In this document: piece by piece, positions 53,301 to 64,000 of the stretch
Position numbering within the stretch: the first letter of the stretch is position 1
Layout: the number at the start of each line of letters is the position of its first letter
NCBI GenBank assembly: GCA_030141605.1
Contig: JAQGDQ010000092.1
Span: forward strand, 77,501 to 141,500
From: Tubiluchus corallicola
Lineage: Eukaryota > Priapulida > Priapulimorpha > Priapulimorphida > Tubiluchidae
DNA length: 64,000 nucleotides
Reading direction: 5' to 3'
Program-made: the position numbers and the translations under genes
Notes under the pieces: generated by a model
What the model was told of the DNA's origin: nothing
Database searches by the model: none
Seen by the model: only the letters and a program-made list of their open reading frames with translations

Positions 53301-56300
53301 CACAGCTATACTAATAAAAAGGTCTAAGTTCTATTATATGTCACACTGTGACTATGTTTACTAGAAGTATTCTGAATAATTTGTGCTTAAATTTTCATAA
53401 CTATAAATAAAGTGACTAAAAACTGTAAGTAATAACATGGCTGGGACAATTGTATAAACAAGAAAGCCTTATAGTTTTTTACAGCATGTTTACTAGTATT
53501 TTCCAAAACAATTTGTAGGTGTTATATATGTATATATATGGAGTCTGCATTTTTTACATTTATTAAAAGTGACATTTAAGTTTGGCTATAACACTTCGTA
53601 AAATTTGCTTGTGAAAATTTTTAATTACTGTTTTTGACCATCTTGTAAATTGTCATTTAAAAGACACTTCTTATTAGAAACTTACTATCACTCAACTTGT
53701 CATTCTAAATGATTTCAAAGCTGTTTGGCTGTGTGTAAATACTTATCCGCTGTCTGCTCTTGTGGCTTATCAAATTTCACATAGCTGCAGGTTCAAGCTT
53801 CACTTAGCTATTATTGGAAGCAGGGAGACCGGGCAATGTGCTTGGATGTTAACATTTTTGGGTCCATAGCTGTCGGCTCAAACCTAGATATACAATGTCT
53901 AGGTGGCTCTTTGACATTATTTAGTGGTCACGTTTCTTTCAACTTTTTGTTTATTTGAAGGCCAAAGTTAGTTGCACTTTTTATATAAGTCTTCTTAAAA
54001 ATTTATAAAAAGTTACTGATTTTTTTAAAATTATTATAGTGTGGGGGTATTTCATTATAGTGCAGAGCTTTGATGATTATAGATATAATAATAAAAAAAT
54101 ATTGAATTCAGCTGCCTTGCAGCCAAGTTACCACATAAATGCTACATTTCATACGTCAGCTAAAACTTCAAAATAAAGTTATCAACAAAGTAAAAGCTTG
54201 CTGACAACATAATTAAAGTTGTCAACAAAACGAGAACTATACCAATTTTAAAATTGCAAAAAATTTGTTGACATAAGATTTAGTGAAAAGTTTTCTGCTT
54301 TTAATGTCCTAGTTAAATTTGGATTTTGAACCAATCGCTTGATCTAGCACTTGCCAAATGATGTGTCACTGGCACATATTTGTGATTGACCTTTGAAGCT
54401 TCAGAATATTTTAGCTTTGTTGTAACTTGTTAGCTGTGAATTTGCTTTCCTTAAAACTTAGTGGTTTTTTAAAGTAAATGAAAAGTGGAATGTTGATAAA
54501 TCAGTGAAAATTAAAATCATGCCAGTTTTTTGTTTTGAGTTTTTTAGTTTAAAATATTTTGAGAAATGTGTTCTCATTTTGTCAAATTATACCATTATCA
54601 TCACAGTGCTGAGCAGCATCATGTATGAGTGTATGATAGTTTTCATCATAATGCAGTAGCAAAAAGCAGTAAAATTTAGAGTACAACCTTGGCTTATTTG
54701 GTTATATAAATTGAATTTTCAAAGGCATGTAAATATCTGCTTAATTCAGAACCTTATTCAAATTCAGAAGAGTATTCCCATTGTACCATAGAAAAAATTT
54801 CATGAGGTAATCATGTTTGTGCTCGTTAAGATAGAAATGAATATACCTACTTTGTAAGTGGCTTCTTTTTATGCAGTTATTTTTCCATGCTCAGAGTTTT
54901 GATAATGTTTTAAAGTTTGTTTTGCTATTAAAGATACTTTTTCCTTTGCTTAGGCCTCCGGAGTAGCCGTAAATGACGAGTGCCTTAGAGTTTACGAGGA
55001 GATAAAGCTGAGGCGAAAGTTTAAGTATGTTATATACCGTATGAGCGATGACGATCGGCAGATCATTGTCGATACAGCTGGAGCACCGGGAGCGTCCTAT
55101 GAAGAATTCCTCAGTCATTTAATAGCAGCCGAAGGTCAGAAAGACTGTCGATATGCCATATTTGACTTTGACTATATTATAGAGCGAACAGGCGGAGCCA
55201 ACCTTCCACAAAATAAATTATTATTTTATGTATGGTAAGTCATATGTAAGTGCACGATTACAGCTGGTTAGTTAAGGAGTGAAAAATGTACATTAAAAGC
55301 ATAAATACACATATTTTGTAATCAATCGGGAATTTATTAAAAAGAGAGTGACAAACTTTTATGTGCTGCTTTTGATGGTATGCCTACCCTTTAAATTGAT
55401 AACTTCCCTTCACCTGTTGACATCTTTTCATGTATACATGTAAATAAAGAAGAAATACCGCTGTATCATTTTTGTTGATGGATATAACAATACCACAGTT
55501 TTGTTTACTTTGCAATATTAGTCTGGTACTGAAACCTGGATTTTTGGTTGAACATAAAACTGTCATCCACACAACATTTTTTTATGTCTAACTCTTTGAG
55601 ACCTACTGGTTTTGAATTTGCATTTTGAGATTTACATTATACAAGGTGGCCACCAAAATGGTTACAGCAACGATACACATGACTATACCACAGCTCTTTT
55701 CATGCTTGACTCAATCGTAGTCCAACTGAATTTATCCATTAATAATTTGCTATTTTTTTCACGATGTACAGCTAAGAATTCAGTATTTGTACTGTTTAAT
55801 ATTCAGCAAAAAGCTTATCCAATATATATCCATTTTGGGTGCTTGGCTAAATAATCGCATTTTATTTTCAGAATGGAAATAGGCAGACTGACAATAATGC
55901 TAATACAGTTATACATTAATATAAAGCTGCTATAATTATTCTAAAGTGACTTCTTTGAAAGAATATAAGTTATTAATTAATCGATCTTGGATTATCTATG
56001 AATCGATCTTGTTGGGATTATGAATTTCCAACAAATCCAGTTTCTGTAAGTTTCAGCAGGCCATTTGCCAGTTGCTATAGCAATAATAGGTTTTAATTTT
56101 TCTTCACTGTAGGTGCCCAGAACAAGCAAAGATAAAGCGGAAGATGTTGTATTCAAGTAGCAAGGATGCAATTAAGAAGAAGTTACAGGTATCTAATGCT
56201 TATATTTTGAAATTTGCAATAAATGTTAAAATTGTATTGCTTTGGTAAATTATTTACTCGTATGGAATGATTTTCTGCGAAAAACAAGATTGAATTCGAA

Positions 56301-58435
56301 AGTACTCTCTTTCTAACTGCATCAGGTTAAGGCGTGACTTTGGTTTCAGATCTCTCACCCTTAAAAATTCTGTTTGTGACCTGTGTTGATGGTGGTCTGT
56401 TTTCTAACTCTGATTATATTTTATGACATGCAAAGAAATGTAACCAACTGTCACCGTCATCTTAACTTTTCTACGTCTCAAATGTTCTACTAGCTTGGTT
56501 TTGTTTAGTCTATACTTGTGTGCCTGTACCAAATTTTGCCCATTACCTAGAGACGTGGAAGACTGAGGATTTTGGTGCGAGACGACATCGAGATGAGATT
56601 TGCTGACTCATGAGATCAGGAAACAAGAACGAGACCGACAAATTTCGCTGATTAATAAATGAAATTTAGTAAACTCTCACAAGATAGAAAAATACTTGTA
56701 TCAACATTACTGTGCACAAGCTTAAAACTACTGTTAATTACACTGAGAAAAGTCAGAACTATTTGAGAAGCTTGATTTTCATTCTTAATTATTTTCGTCA
56801 TTTTTATTATTTTCTAGTTTTCACATAACTCTGTTTTTATAACACAAAATGAGAACTAAAAACACTAGTTTCAAACTGATACTGCAGTTTATTGTGTACC
56901 ACATTTCTTGCATTCGCCAGTTATACATGTTTTACTTTTGTGTCACCTACACATTTTCCACATTGATATTTCTTGTGAAGTTTTCCACAGCGAACTCTGC
57001 AGATTTTTTGCAACTAGCTTGTTATCATCGAACTCATCATTGGCCTCATTATTAACAGTTTCCATATCAGCAGCTGAACACTTTGCTATGACATATGAAC
57101 ACTTTGCTTATCACGAAATAGTTTAAAAAAAATTCATTCATGCCAAGTCAAAAAATGAATCGTTTTCATAGGCACCTCCAGTTTGCAAATGCACTAGCTC
57201 CTCGATCAATGGCACACATGAAAATAAATTTGCTGAAGCAGCCATTCCCATTTTCTTTGCAGAAAATATATTTAGAAAAAGTCATACCTCCTGCAATGTT
57301 CCTAAATTTATCAGGTGAGCAACAGGAAACATTATCGGCTCGGGTCTATAGAGTATTTTACAGTTTTTGTTTTGCTTTATCGTGTACACATATGTCACAC
57401 TTAGCGTACAAAATGGTGGAAAACAGTGACACATTATTATTTGTATTTATTACGTAGCTGCATTCAGTAAAAAAACAATTTTTTTTCATTTAATTTTATA
57501 TGAATTCAGCAATGGTTATTAATGGACCTTTCCACAAGAGGATTAGCAGATTCTTGAAATTCCATCTTTGCTCTCAGACTTTCAAGTCCCTCGAATATCC
57601 AAGAGTACAGTCAAGTTATAATCGACATGTAATCTTGAAATACTTCCCAATGTTCGAGGTCTCACTATTACCATTACTGTCTTCAGACAATTTCATTGAG
57701 TTTCAAATGTGTAGCAGCTTTGATTAATGTCATGGTCAAAACTCCTACTGAATTAAATTAAAATTTGTCTATTTCTTTCGCAGATGGCAGAGCAACATAT
57801 TAAATTGCTTTGTAACCTAGGACTATATCTTTTTGATTTCCGATATATACTAATTCTAGTGAGTGTGAGAGAGGCACTCTTTTTCCAAATTTGTTTTTTT
57901 TTGTTATTAGTTTTCCAGATATACACATGACTATTTGTTGCACAGTATGTAAATGTTACTTGTTGTCTTCTAAGTACAACAAAGTGCAACCCGATCTTTC
58001 TGCTAATCTGATCTTATTTTAACTTTTTGATGTGATGCAAATGGACATGCAAATTACTTGGTGACCATGACCTTTTTACCTTTTAACAGAAATGCAGTGG
58101 TTGAAGCAGTGTCAAGCCCAGGTTCCCAACCGTAACTAAATATGCCCAGTTTGTTTTATTACCTAGTTTTCCAGAGATGGTGGATGGACGGAAATGCTTT
58201 GGCACATAATCGGGCCTACTAGTGACAGCCACAGAATTCAGATTTATACCATATATGTTTTGTGCAGAATTGGTAAAAACTCATACAAGTAAATTTTAAA
58301 ACAACTTTTTGTAACTAAATTACACTGCTTTGTTTAATTTTTCAGGGCATATCAGCAGAGATCCAGTGCACTGACCAGTCAGAAATCAGGCATGATTATG
58401 TCATGGAGAAAGTTAGAGACAAAGAGAGAAACTAG
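50313..58435 (+). CDS. ADF/cofilin actin-depolymerising factor (4 coding exons)
   Basis: Cofilins sever and depolymerise actin filaments in the cytoplasm. Coding exons: 50313-50315 (only the ATG), 54954-55234, 56113-56188, 58346-58435. The joined frame gives 149 residues, the normal family length. It begins MASGVAVNDE, with Ser3 as the LIM-kinase regulatory site, and carries the basic KLRRKFKYVIY strand and the long actin-binding helix WCPEQAKIKRKMLYSSSKDA. The ATG-only first exon is a conserved feature of animal cofilin genes, and here aaATG|gtaagt is a near-ideal donor. The first intron is 4.6 kb. All borders are GT-AG. Confidence 0.96.
50748..50930 (+). repeat. Dispersed repeat, related to 48735-48905
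   Basis: See 48735-48905. The two copies flank the cofilin promoter in direct orientation, about 2 kb apart. Confidence 0.55.
51283..51308. repeat. (TA)n microsatellite
   Basis: Pure TA dinucleotide run of 13 units in cofilin intron 1. Confidence 0.95.
54954..55234 (+). CDS. Cofilin exon 2
   Basis: 281 bp, phase 0 in and phase 2 out, encoding residues 2-94 and two bases of Trp95. It includes KYVIYRMSDDDRQIIVDTAG and CRYAIFDFDYI, the central sheet of the ADF-H fold. Acceptor is ttgcttag; donor is tatg|gtaagt. Confidence 0.95.
56113..56188 (+). CDS. Cofilin exon 3
   Basis: 76 bp encoding the end of Trp95 and CPEQAKIKRKMLYSSSKDAI, the main actin-binding helix, to Gln120. Acceptor is cactgtag; donor is acag|gtatct. 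Confidence 0.95.
56189..58345 (+). other. Cofilin intron 3
   Basis: Several 65-105-codon open stretches (for example 57140-57457) have no recognisable domain. Weak Cys-pair patterns on the minus strand near 57000 and 57390 could be old transposon pieces, but I cannot support that. Confidence 0.4.
58346..58435 (+). CDS. Cofilin exon 4
   Basis: 90 bp encoding GISAEIQCTDQSEIRHDY and the C-terminal helix to the stop TAG. Acceptor is tttttcag. Confidence 0.95.
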   Translation, partial: GISAEIQCTDQSEIRHDYVMEKVRDKERN

Positions 58436-59600
58436 ATACATCTTGTGGACAGAGGTCCAATTCTTATTTGCCATCATACTATGCATGTAGCAACATGCCT
58501 GAACTCCTAACATAATATGATACAATCAAAACACCGTCAAAAATGGCCATTTTTTACCAATTTCAGGTCACAAAAAATTAAATTTTCTTGTGGCCTTTTT
58601 ATTGGTTCCCACTTTAATTCTTCTAAGTTGGGTTAAACTGTTATCAGACAGAAGAAATCTGAAACAATGATAAATTAATTTGTACTCTAATATAGAAGAC
58701 AGAATGTAATTGACCATTTTTATTAACATCGGTAATGATGTCCAGTGTAGGATTGACTTGTGCTAGCTCAATAATTTTTATGTACATGTGAGGTGATAAT
58801 TTGACTGTAAATTATGACACTACATGTTTACCCAGAGACTATTTACTACTTGGGTAGTGTTTTGGTTTCAGGCTTATGTACAATTATACTAGTGTGCTTG
58901 TACCGCATCTGTGGATCTTAAGATCATTGTTAAATTTCTGTAATTTATAATGTAAGTCCTGTTACCCTAGTCCAAAGCAGCAACATATGGTAGAACATGA
59001 GCTCAAATGAGGATTTTCCATTGGCTACATGCCACCTTGTGCTTAGGCTTGCAAGCTCTTATTTTCAGTTGTACCTTGAACAACTATGTTTAGTAATGAC
59101 GTTCTTACTATTTTGCAAAAAACTCATCCGCCTTATAAAATTTGAGGAATGCTATAAGCGTGTGCCAGAAGCCCTCTACCAAAATGACTATATTAAGAAT
59201 TTATAGTATTGGTTCACTTTTTAAGATATGCATTAGTTATCTATGAAATGCTAATACAAATGATTCTTAGCTTTAGTTTTGCATAATGTAGGTAAAGTGG
59301 ATAATTTTCCTTATGACGAGCTTTTACAACAAACGAGATGACTAAATGTTTTTGACAACTAAATCTAAATTTTTGTGTCAAATTACCTGTGCTATACTGT
59401 AAAAGAAATTAAATGCTAGCTTTGTTTTTTATTTTTCCAGCAGAGTTTACTACTGATTATGCCAATATCATTAAAATTTTGTACTTGTCTGGTTACCATT
59501 AGTGTGATATCATAGAATGTAATTCACAAGTGCATTTCTCTGCAGTACAGAAAACTTTGGCTGGATTTATTTGTAAATTGAATAAAAGAACCTATAATCG
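58436..59600 (+). other. Probable cofilin 3' UTR
   Basis: Non-coding stretch after the cofilin stop, ending at a canonical AATAAA (59581-59586). The UTR length is inferred from that signal only. Confidence 0.45.
59581..59586 (+). terminator. Candidate cofilin polyadenylation signal
   Basis: AATAAA in the sequence gaataaaagaacc, about 1.15 kb after the stop codon. Confidence 0.45.
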
Positions 59601-61101
59601 AAAAAGCTTTTGCAAATATCTGGCACATTCATGGTAAAGCTTGTGCACCAAGATGAATAGTTGATACTTAAGTTTACCAAGTAAAAACAGAATTTTCATT
59701 TTTCAGATATGTTGATAATGTTGACCATTGACAATATTTTAACTTTGATGAAAACGTCAGATTACTGGAAACGTTGCTTACTGGAAAACTTCATGTTTTT
59801 TCGCTTGGCAAACTAACTGCTTTGCTCTGCGTCTTTTACACTATTCTGGTTATAATTTGTTCTTGGTTTTTAAAGCTATGAGTTAACAGGCGAGCTATCA
59901 TGTTTGTATAGACAGGAAACACCTACAGTTCAAAACTCGGGTACATTATTTTTTTATGTAATATTAATTGTTTTTGGCGCCCTTTATTTCATTGTTACAA
60001 GTTTTTGAGTATAATGAGTTTTATAGTCCAGTTGCAAACCCGGTTATTCATTTCACTGTTGCTGCAGGTGCCTTGTTATTCCCCGAAACTTGTTACAATT
60101 CGCTTTAATATTTCTATAGCTGATCACTAGGTCTTGCCCCATTGATGACTTCATTGCCTGGTTACTTACTATAGATCAGTAAATGATACAATAATAATTA
60201 TTGAGACTTGTATAAAATAAAAATACAAAATTTGCAATTTGTACTTAAATTTGGATTCTGAGTTGGCATTTTTGTTTTTTATGTTTATGTAATGCATTAT
60301 GTTTATGCATCTCTAATTTTCATAAGCCTTAAGTTTTTGTGCAGCGAAGCTAAACGAACTACAAGCTGCCATGACTGAAAGTAGTCATTACATTGAATAA
60401 TAAATTACCAACATCCACAGTCGATGTTGTGGAGATCTGGAATATTCTATAGTATAGTAGAACAATCTTCTTACCTTGTAGAAGATTCGAGAACTTTCTA
60501 TACGCGTTGCGCATAGTAGTTTCTAGATTTGGCTGCTCAAGTTTATTCTCGGACACACTCACGTTTCCAGATTATGACATTGGCTGTAAATATTTCGCGT
60601 TCCTTCGGACTTTTGTGTCGTAGACTTCTCGCATAATAAACTAGTTTAATTTGACGATGTGTTTTCTGGTTTTCGCTACGAGCCTTCTGAGAGAAACAAA
60701 ACAGCAAATTTTGTCGCAGTCGCCAGGATCCCTGGTGACTCAGTGGACAGTTATTTATCCTAGCAATGATGACAGAGCAGATGGACGAACTTATCAAGCT
60801 CCAGATGATCAGGTGATCTCTCAGTTATTTTTTTTTGGTCAACGACTGCCAGTTAACTCTGTACCCCCGTAAGCTCCTAGGAAAAGATTATGACGTAACT
60901 CCGTGTATATTCACTGGAATAAATCAGTATAGCCTAGGCCTATTTATTTCCAAGCATAAAATGTTTATCATTGCTGTAGATAAAAAGTTACAGAATGGCT
61001 TGGTTAGCTTTGTCATTGCTAATGATTTTTATTTTGTTTTAGTTGTCCTGTTGGATGTATTGTAGTACATCCTTTCTTGTAAGGTGCCAGCAATCATACA
61101 T

Positions 61102-61320
61102 GAGTCGCAAAGAAAAACAGAAGAAATTCTGATTACCCGTTCTTTTATGTAGATGGCAGTACTAGTCTTAAAATGGCATCTCCTAGCGAAGAATTTGAAG
61201 TTTGTTTACTAAGATGCGACGAAAATGCAAGGAAAAACAAATGCATACGGTTAAAGCCAGGACTTTCAGAAGTTAGTAGTCTAACTCGTGTTTTAGTTTT
61301 GCAGCCTATACATTTATTTT
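61102..61320 (+). other. Unrecognised open stretch, possible first exon
   Basis: An open frame of about 73 codons contains an internal Met at 61173 reading MASPSEEFEVCLLRCDEN. Its composition is protein-like, but I recognise no family. A gttagt donor at 61272 is possible. It may belong with the possible exon at 63776, though their phases do not join directly. Confidence 0.25.
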
Positions 61321-61686
61321 AGGCCATGATTATTTCAGAAAAGAAACCATGGTTAAAACCTGCATTCAATCAATTGCGCGGCCTGCCGTTAATGCGATTG
61401 GTGTTGTTCATATATATTGCTGTTTCTTTCCGATACGACACTAATTTAACTTTGGGTAGTGATTTGATACGATCCGATATTGTAAAAAAATCCCGATGTA
61501 ATATTTCCGAGTTTCTTCATTTTTGCTAGTGATAGTCACTGATATAATGCAATTTAGTTTAGTGATAAACAGCCTGGCGAGCCTGCACAGAGCAGACTTA
61601 TGCTTTTTGTGGCACCATTATAAGTTATGGCATGGGTTTAATAAGCATTGACTACGAGCCACATGCATCTAGAGGTTGACTAAAGA

Positions 61687-62423
61687 AAATTTATGGGCGC
61701 TATTACACTTTCGCACCGCCTAGCTTTTCCTGGCCTATTGGTTGTTTTCACGCCTGCAGGCCAGAAAGCAGACCAACAGGCGTAATATACACCATATTCC
61801 CATAATATTATTGCTGCGTACGCTTTATAAGTCCAGATTAAAATCATGCATTACTTACCTACAGCCGCCATTAAAAGCTGCACGTGAATAACCGTGTTTA
61901 CATCACTGATGCGCAATCGCTCTCGCGCAGTGACATGTGGCCCTTAACCTGTATTTTTAGTTTTTTCGCATAATTTATGATTATTAGGGTTGCAGCTACG
62001 AGAGTTTGTATCGTATCGCGGGTGGGCCTGGAACGGAACAGTTATTTATCATTAATTTTATTTATTACTGTAGTATTATTACTCTTGGATTATAAAAAAA
62101 GTAAAGGTTTTTTCTTTATTTCGTAAATGCGGTGAAGATGAAAGTGTGTCACGTGCCTTTTAAGCTAGGCCCTGATAATGCATAAACTAGTACGAAATTC
62201 GTCACGTGACCACACACACAAACAAGATGGCGATACTGTGTCGAACTGTGAATACAGCGTAATTATTGGTAATTATGCCTAAATAAGATTAAATTACAAT
62301 TAGATTAGCGGAAACATTCACTGATGACGTAAGAATAATAGAATGATGAGTTACGAGCCTAAAAACGAGTAATAACCTATAAAAAGCTAGGCGGTGCGAA
62401 AGTGTAATAGCGCCAAATTTATG
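61687..62423 (+). mobile_element. MULE-like non-autonomous DNA element, 33-bp perfect TIRs, 9-bp target duplication
   Basis: Body 61696-62414 (719 bp). The left TIR (61696-61728), starting GGCGCTATTACACTTTCGCA, is perfectly inverted at 62382-62414. AAATTTATG lies directly on each side (61687-61695 and 62415-62423), a 9-bp target duplication. This length and TIR size fit Mutator-like elements. No transposase is present. Perfect TIRs imply recent activity. Confidence 0.93.
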
Positions 62424-62503
62424 TGTTCGGTAATCGAAATTTAAGACTTGAGTGTAATATCAAGAGTAAACCAAAAGTTTAGCTAATCGTCTAGCAGCTT
62501 ATT

Positions 62504-63254
62504 GGGCGCCGAGTAACCCACTAGCCGAAGTAGGACAATTGGCGTACATGGGCTAGCCCAAGTAGGACGCGTCATACATGGGCTAGCCCAAATAGGACGC
62601 GTCGTAATAGGACGCGTGCCCAAGTAGGACACTAGAAACAGGTCGCAAATTTAGTTATTAAGCGTACGGTCCGTTGTCCTTGTTCATGATATAATAATAA
62701 TTAAAAACGTCAATATACGTTGAATAATTTATTATACAATTGATAAAATAAAAAAAAAATAATTCTGAGCTAGAAGAATTAATATTTGCCAATAGTAATC
62801 TTCTTTAAAGTGAAATAGCATACTTTTTAGGCGATCCAACATTTGTTTAAGGAATATCATTTTTTATTTTGTCTTGCTTAGCAGACAGGTGATTCTTTTC
62901 ACTCCCTCTTGGACAAATAATTGTTTTCTACTAAGTAAACGGGTTAGCGACATAGTTTCTCTCTTTAAAGCATTAGATACTTAGTTTACTGTTATGATGA
63001 TATTAATGGAGCTAATAATAGTGATGATATTGTTGTAAGAAATACATTTGTAAATTGTCAAAGACTATCCATCATTATTATAAAGTTACTTTTTTTCTAA
63101 AACAAATTTACTTTTATGTTTTTGTATGTCATAAATCTTGATTCTCGACAGAAATCGCTAGTGTCCTTCTTGGGCTGCCCATGTACGACACTGCTTTTAG
63201 CACATGGGTTTTACCGGAAGTGTCCTACTTCGGCTAGTGGGTTACTCGGCACCC
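62504..63254 (+). mobile_element. TIR element with internal palindromic repeats
   Basis: 751 bp with near-perfect inverted ends of about 33 bp (GGGCGCCGAGTAACCCACTA..., one mismatch at position 4), at 62504-62536 and 63222-63254. The sub-terminal left region (62543-62630) carries repeats of acatgggctagcccaa.taggacgcgtc, and the right region (63160-63215) carries the inverted counterpart. No ORF. I cannot name the superfamily, and no clear target duplication was found. Confidence 0.88.
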
Positions 63255-63775
63255 TACACAGCTAATTAATTAAGGTGACTAAGCGGTGTATCTCAAGCTA
63301 AAGCCTACAGATGAAAGTAGCTATTAGCACTAATTCATTCGAAATAGTGACCGGTAGGGAAAGAATTTATTGCATGAGGTGGCAGGCCACACTCATGCCT
63401 AGACGTATGCATAATATTACCTATGCGTATAACTAGTAAACAGAATTGTTTCATTTAGTAAGCTAAGCATGTGAATGTTTAGCAAATGTGACGGTCCTAC
63501 AAGTAGGTCTGTATAGCGAACTTATGATCTTTGTTTGCCATTGTGTATGATTCGCCCAGCTGCACCTGAAGAATGTTTAGTTTTGTGTTTTCTTTTTTTA
63601 ATTAAACTTAGCTAAATTGCAATGAAAGTTGGTAGTTTAACAATGAGGTTGTAGTTTCATTAAGCTGAAATAATGAACATAATTCTGATTTCCAACTCTT
63701 TTTTTGTAAAATCTGCATTCCAAAATTCTGATTCAACTTTGTAAAATGGCAAGTGATGTGTATAATTTAATGCAG

Positions 63776-63930
63776 GCCGTATCTACAGTGTGCTCATCAG
63801 CTGTGGCTAGACAGGTCTGAGTGTTTGGCAATGGAGCATAGCAAGTTGAGGTCATCTGTGTTGGATGAACAGAAGAAATTGTATCAAATTTTCAAAATCA
63901 AATTGGCCTTAAGGAAGAAAATTTGAAGAC
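63776..63930 (+). other. Possible exon of an unidentified gene, near the right edge
   Basis: After ataatttaatgcag the + strand reads PYLQCAHQLWLDRSECLAME and continues to LALRKKI before a stop. In another frame the edge reads FEDILNDATFEPWTFGLHPV. The two together look coding, but the frame break and the window edge prevent a call. A gtctgagt donor at 63817 could end a shorter exon. Confidence 0.3.
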
Positions 63931-64000
63931 ATTTTGAATGATGCTACATTTGAACCATGGACCTTTGGATTACATCCTGTCCATGACAAATATATCACAT

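Larger units (their letters stand above)
50316..54953 (+). other. Cofilin intron 1
   Basis: Contains the second copy of a dispersed repeat (50748-50930), a (TA)n tract at about 51283-51308 and an (AAAT)n run near 52940-52962. No other structure was seen. Confidence 0.7.

Noticed and set aside
56849-57727. Consecutive open stretches in cofilin intron 3 as a BED/hAT or piggyBac gene
   Set aside because: Cys pairs are visible in some minus-strand frames, but no ordered set of transposase motifs could be assembled.
1-64000. A clustered defence, biosynthetic or otherwise novel gene system
   Set aside because: The three supported genes (mismatch repair, receptor, actin regulator) are unrelated in role, and the rest is transposon- and repeat-derived. 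I found no evidence for a new multi-gene system.

Overview
The window is AT-rich animal nuclear DNA. It has spliced genes with GT-AG introns up to about 10 kb, many microsatellites and minisatellites, and remnants of at least eight kinds of transposable element. Nothing prokaryotic is visible: no operons, CRISPR arrays or rRNA/tRNA genes. The cofilin sequence, the presence of MLH3 and the mix of Ty3/gypsy, CR1/Jockey-like, piggyBac, pogo and MULE-like elements suggest an invertebrate, perhaps a lophotrochozoan, but the phylum cannot be fixed from the sequence alone.

Three genes are well supported, all on the + strand. (1) MLH3, the DNA mismatch-repair and meiotic MutL homologue, has 11 coding exons from 9542 to 40682. 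I traced these by splice phase, and they give about 1651 residues. One exon of 3620 bp carries most of the protein, as in vertebrate MLH3. (2) A single-exon class A G-protein-coupled receptor of 356 residues lies at 44265-45335. (3) An ADF/cofilin gene of 149 residues runs from an ATG-only exon at 50313 to a stop at 58435. These three genes have unrelated roles and do not form a functional cluster.

Layout: 1-850 simple repeats; 1526-3991 a broken Ty3/gypsy element (minus strand) with a non-LTR retrotransposon nested in its protease domain; 4810-5974 a non-coding TIR repeat whose relative sits in MLH3 intron 6; 7205-8530 LINE fragments in both orientations; 9542-40682 MLH3, with a 31-bp minisatellite (intron 1), a piggyBac-like element with TTAA target duplication (intron 7), a hAT-like element (intron 7), a 147-bp tandem array (intron 8) and several dispersed repeats (intron 9); 41030-43130 a degenerate tandem array split by a pogo/Tigger-like element; 44265-45335 the receptor; 47527-47830 a 16-17-bp minisatellite; 50100-59600 cofilin; 61696-63254 two adjacent TIR elements, one with 33-bp perfect TIRs and a 9-bp target duplication; then a possible partial gene running off the right edge.

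The most interesting protein-level points are a Glu-to-Gln change at the expected catalytic position of the MLH3 ATPase, a frame-compatible candidate cassette exon in MLH3 (40141-40281), and a receptor lacking both the TM2 Asp and the Asn-Pro of TM7.
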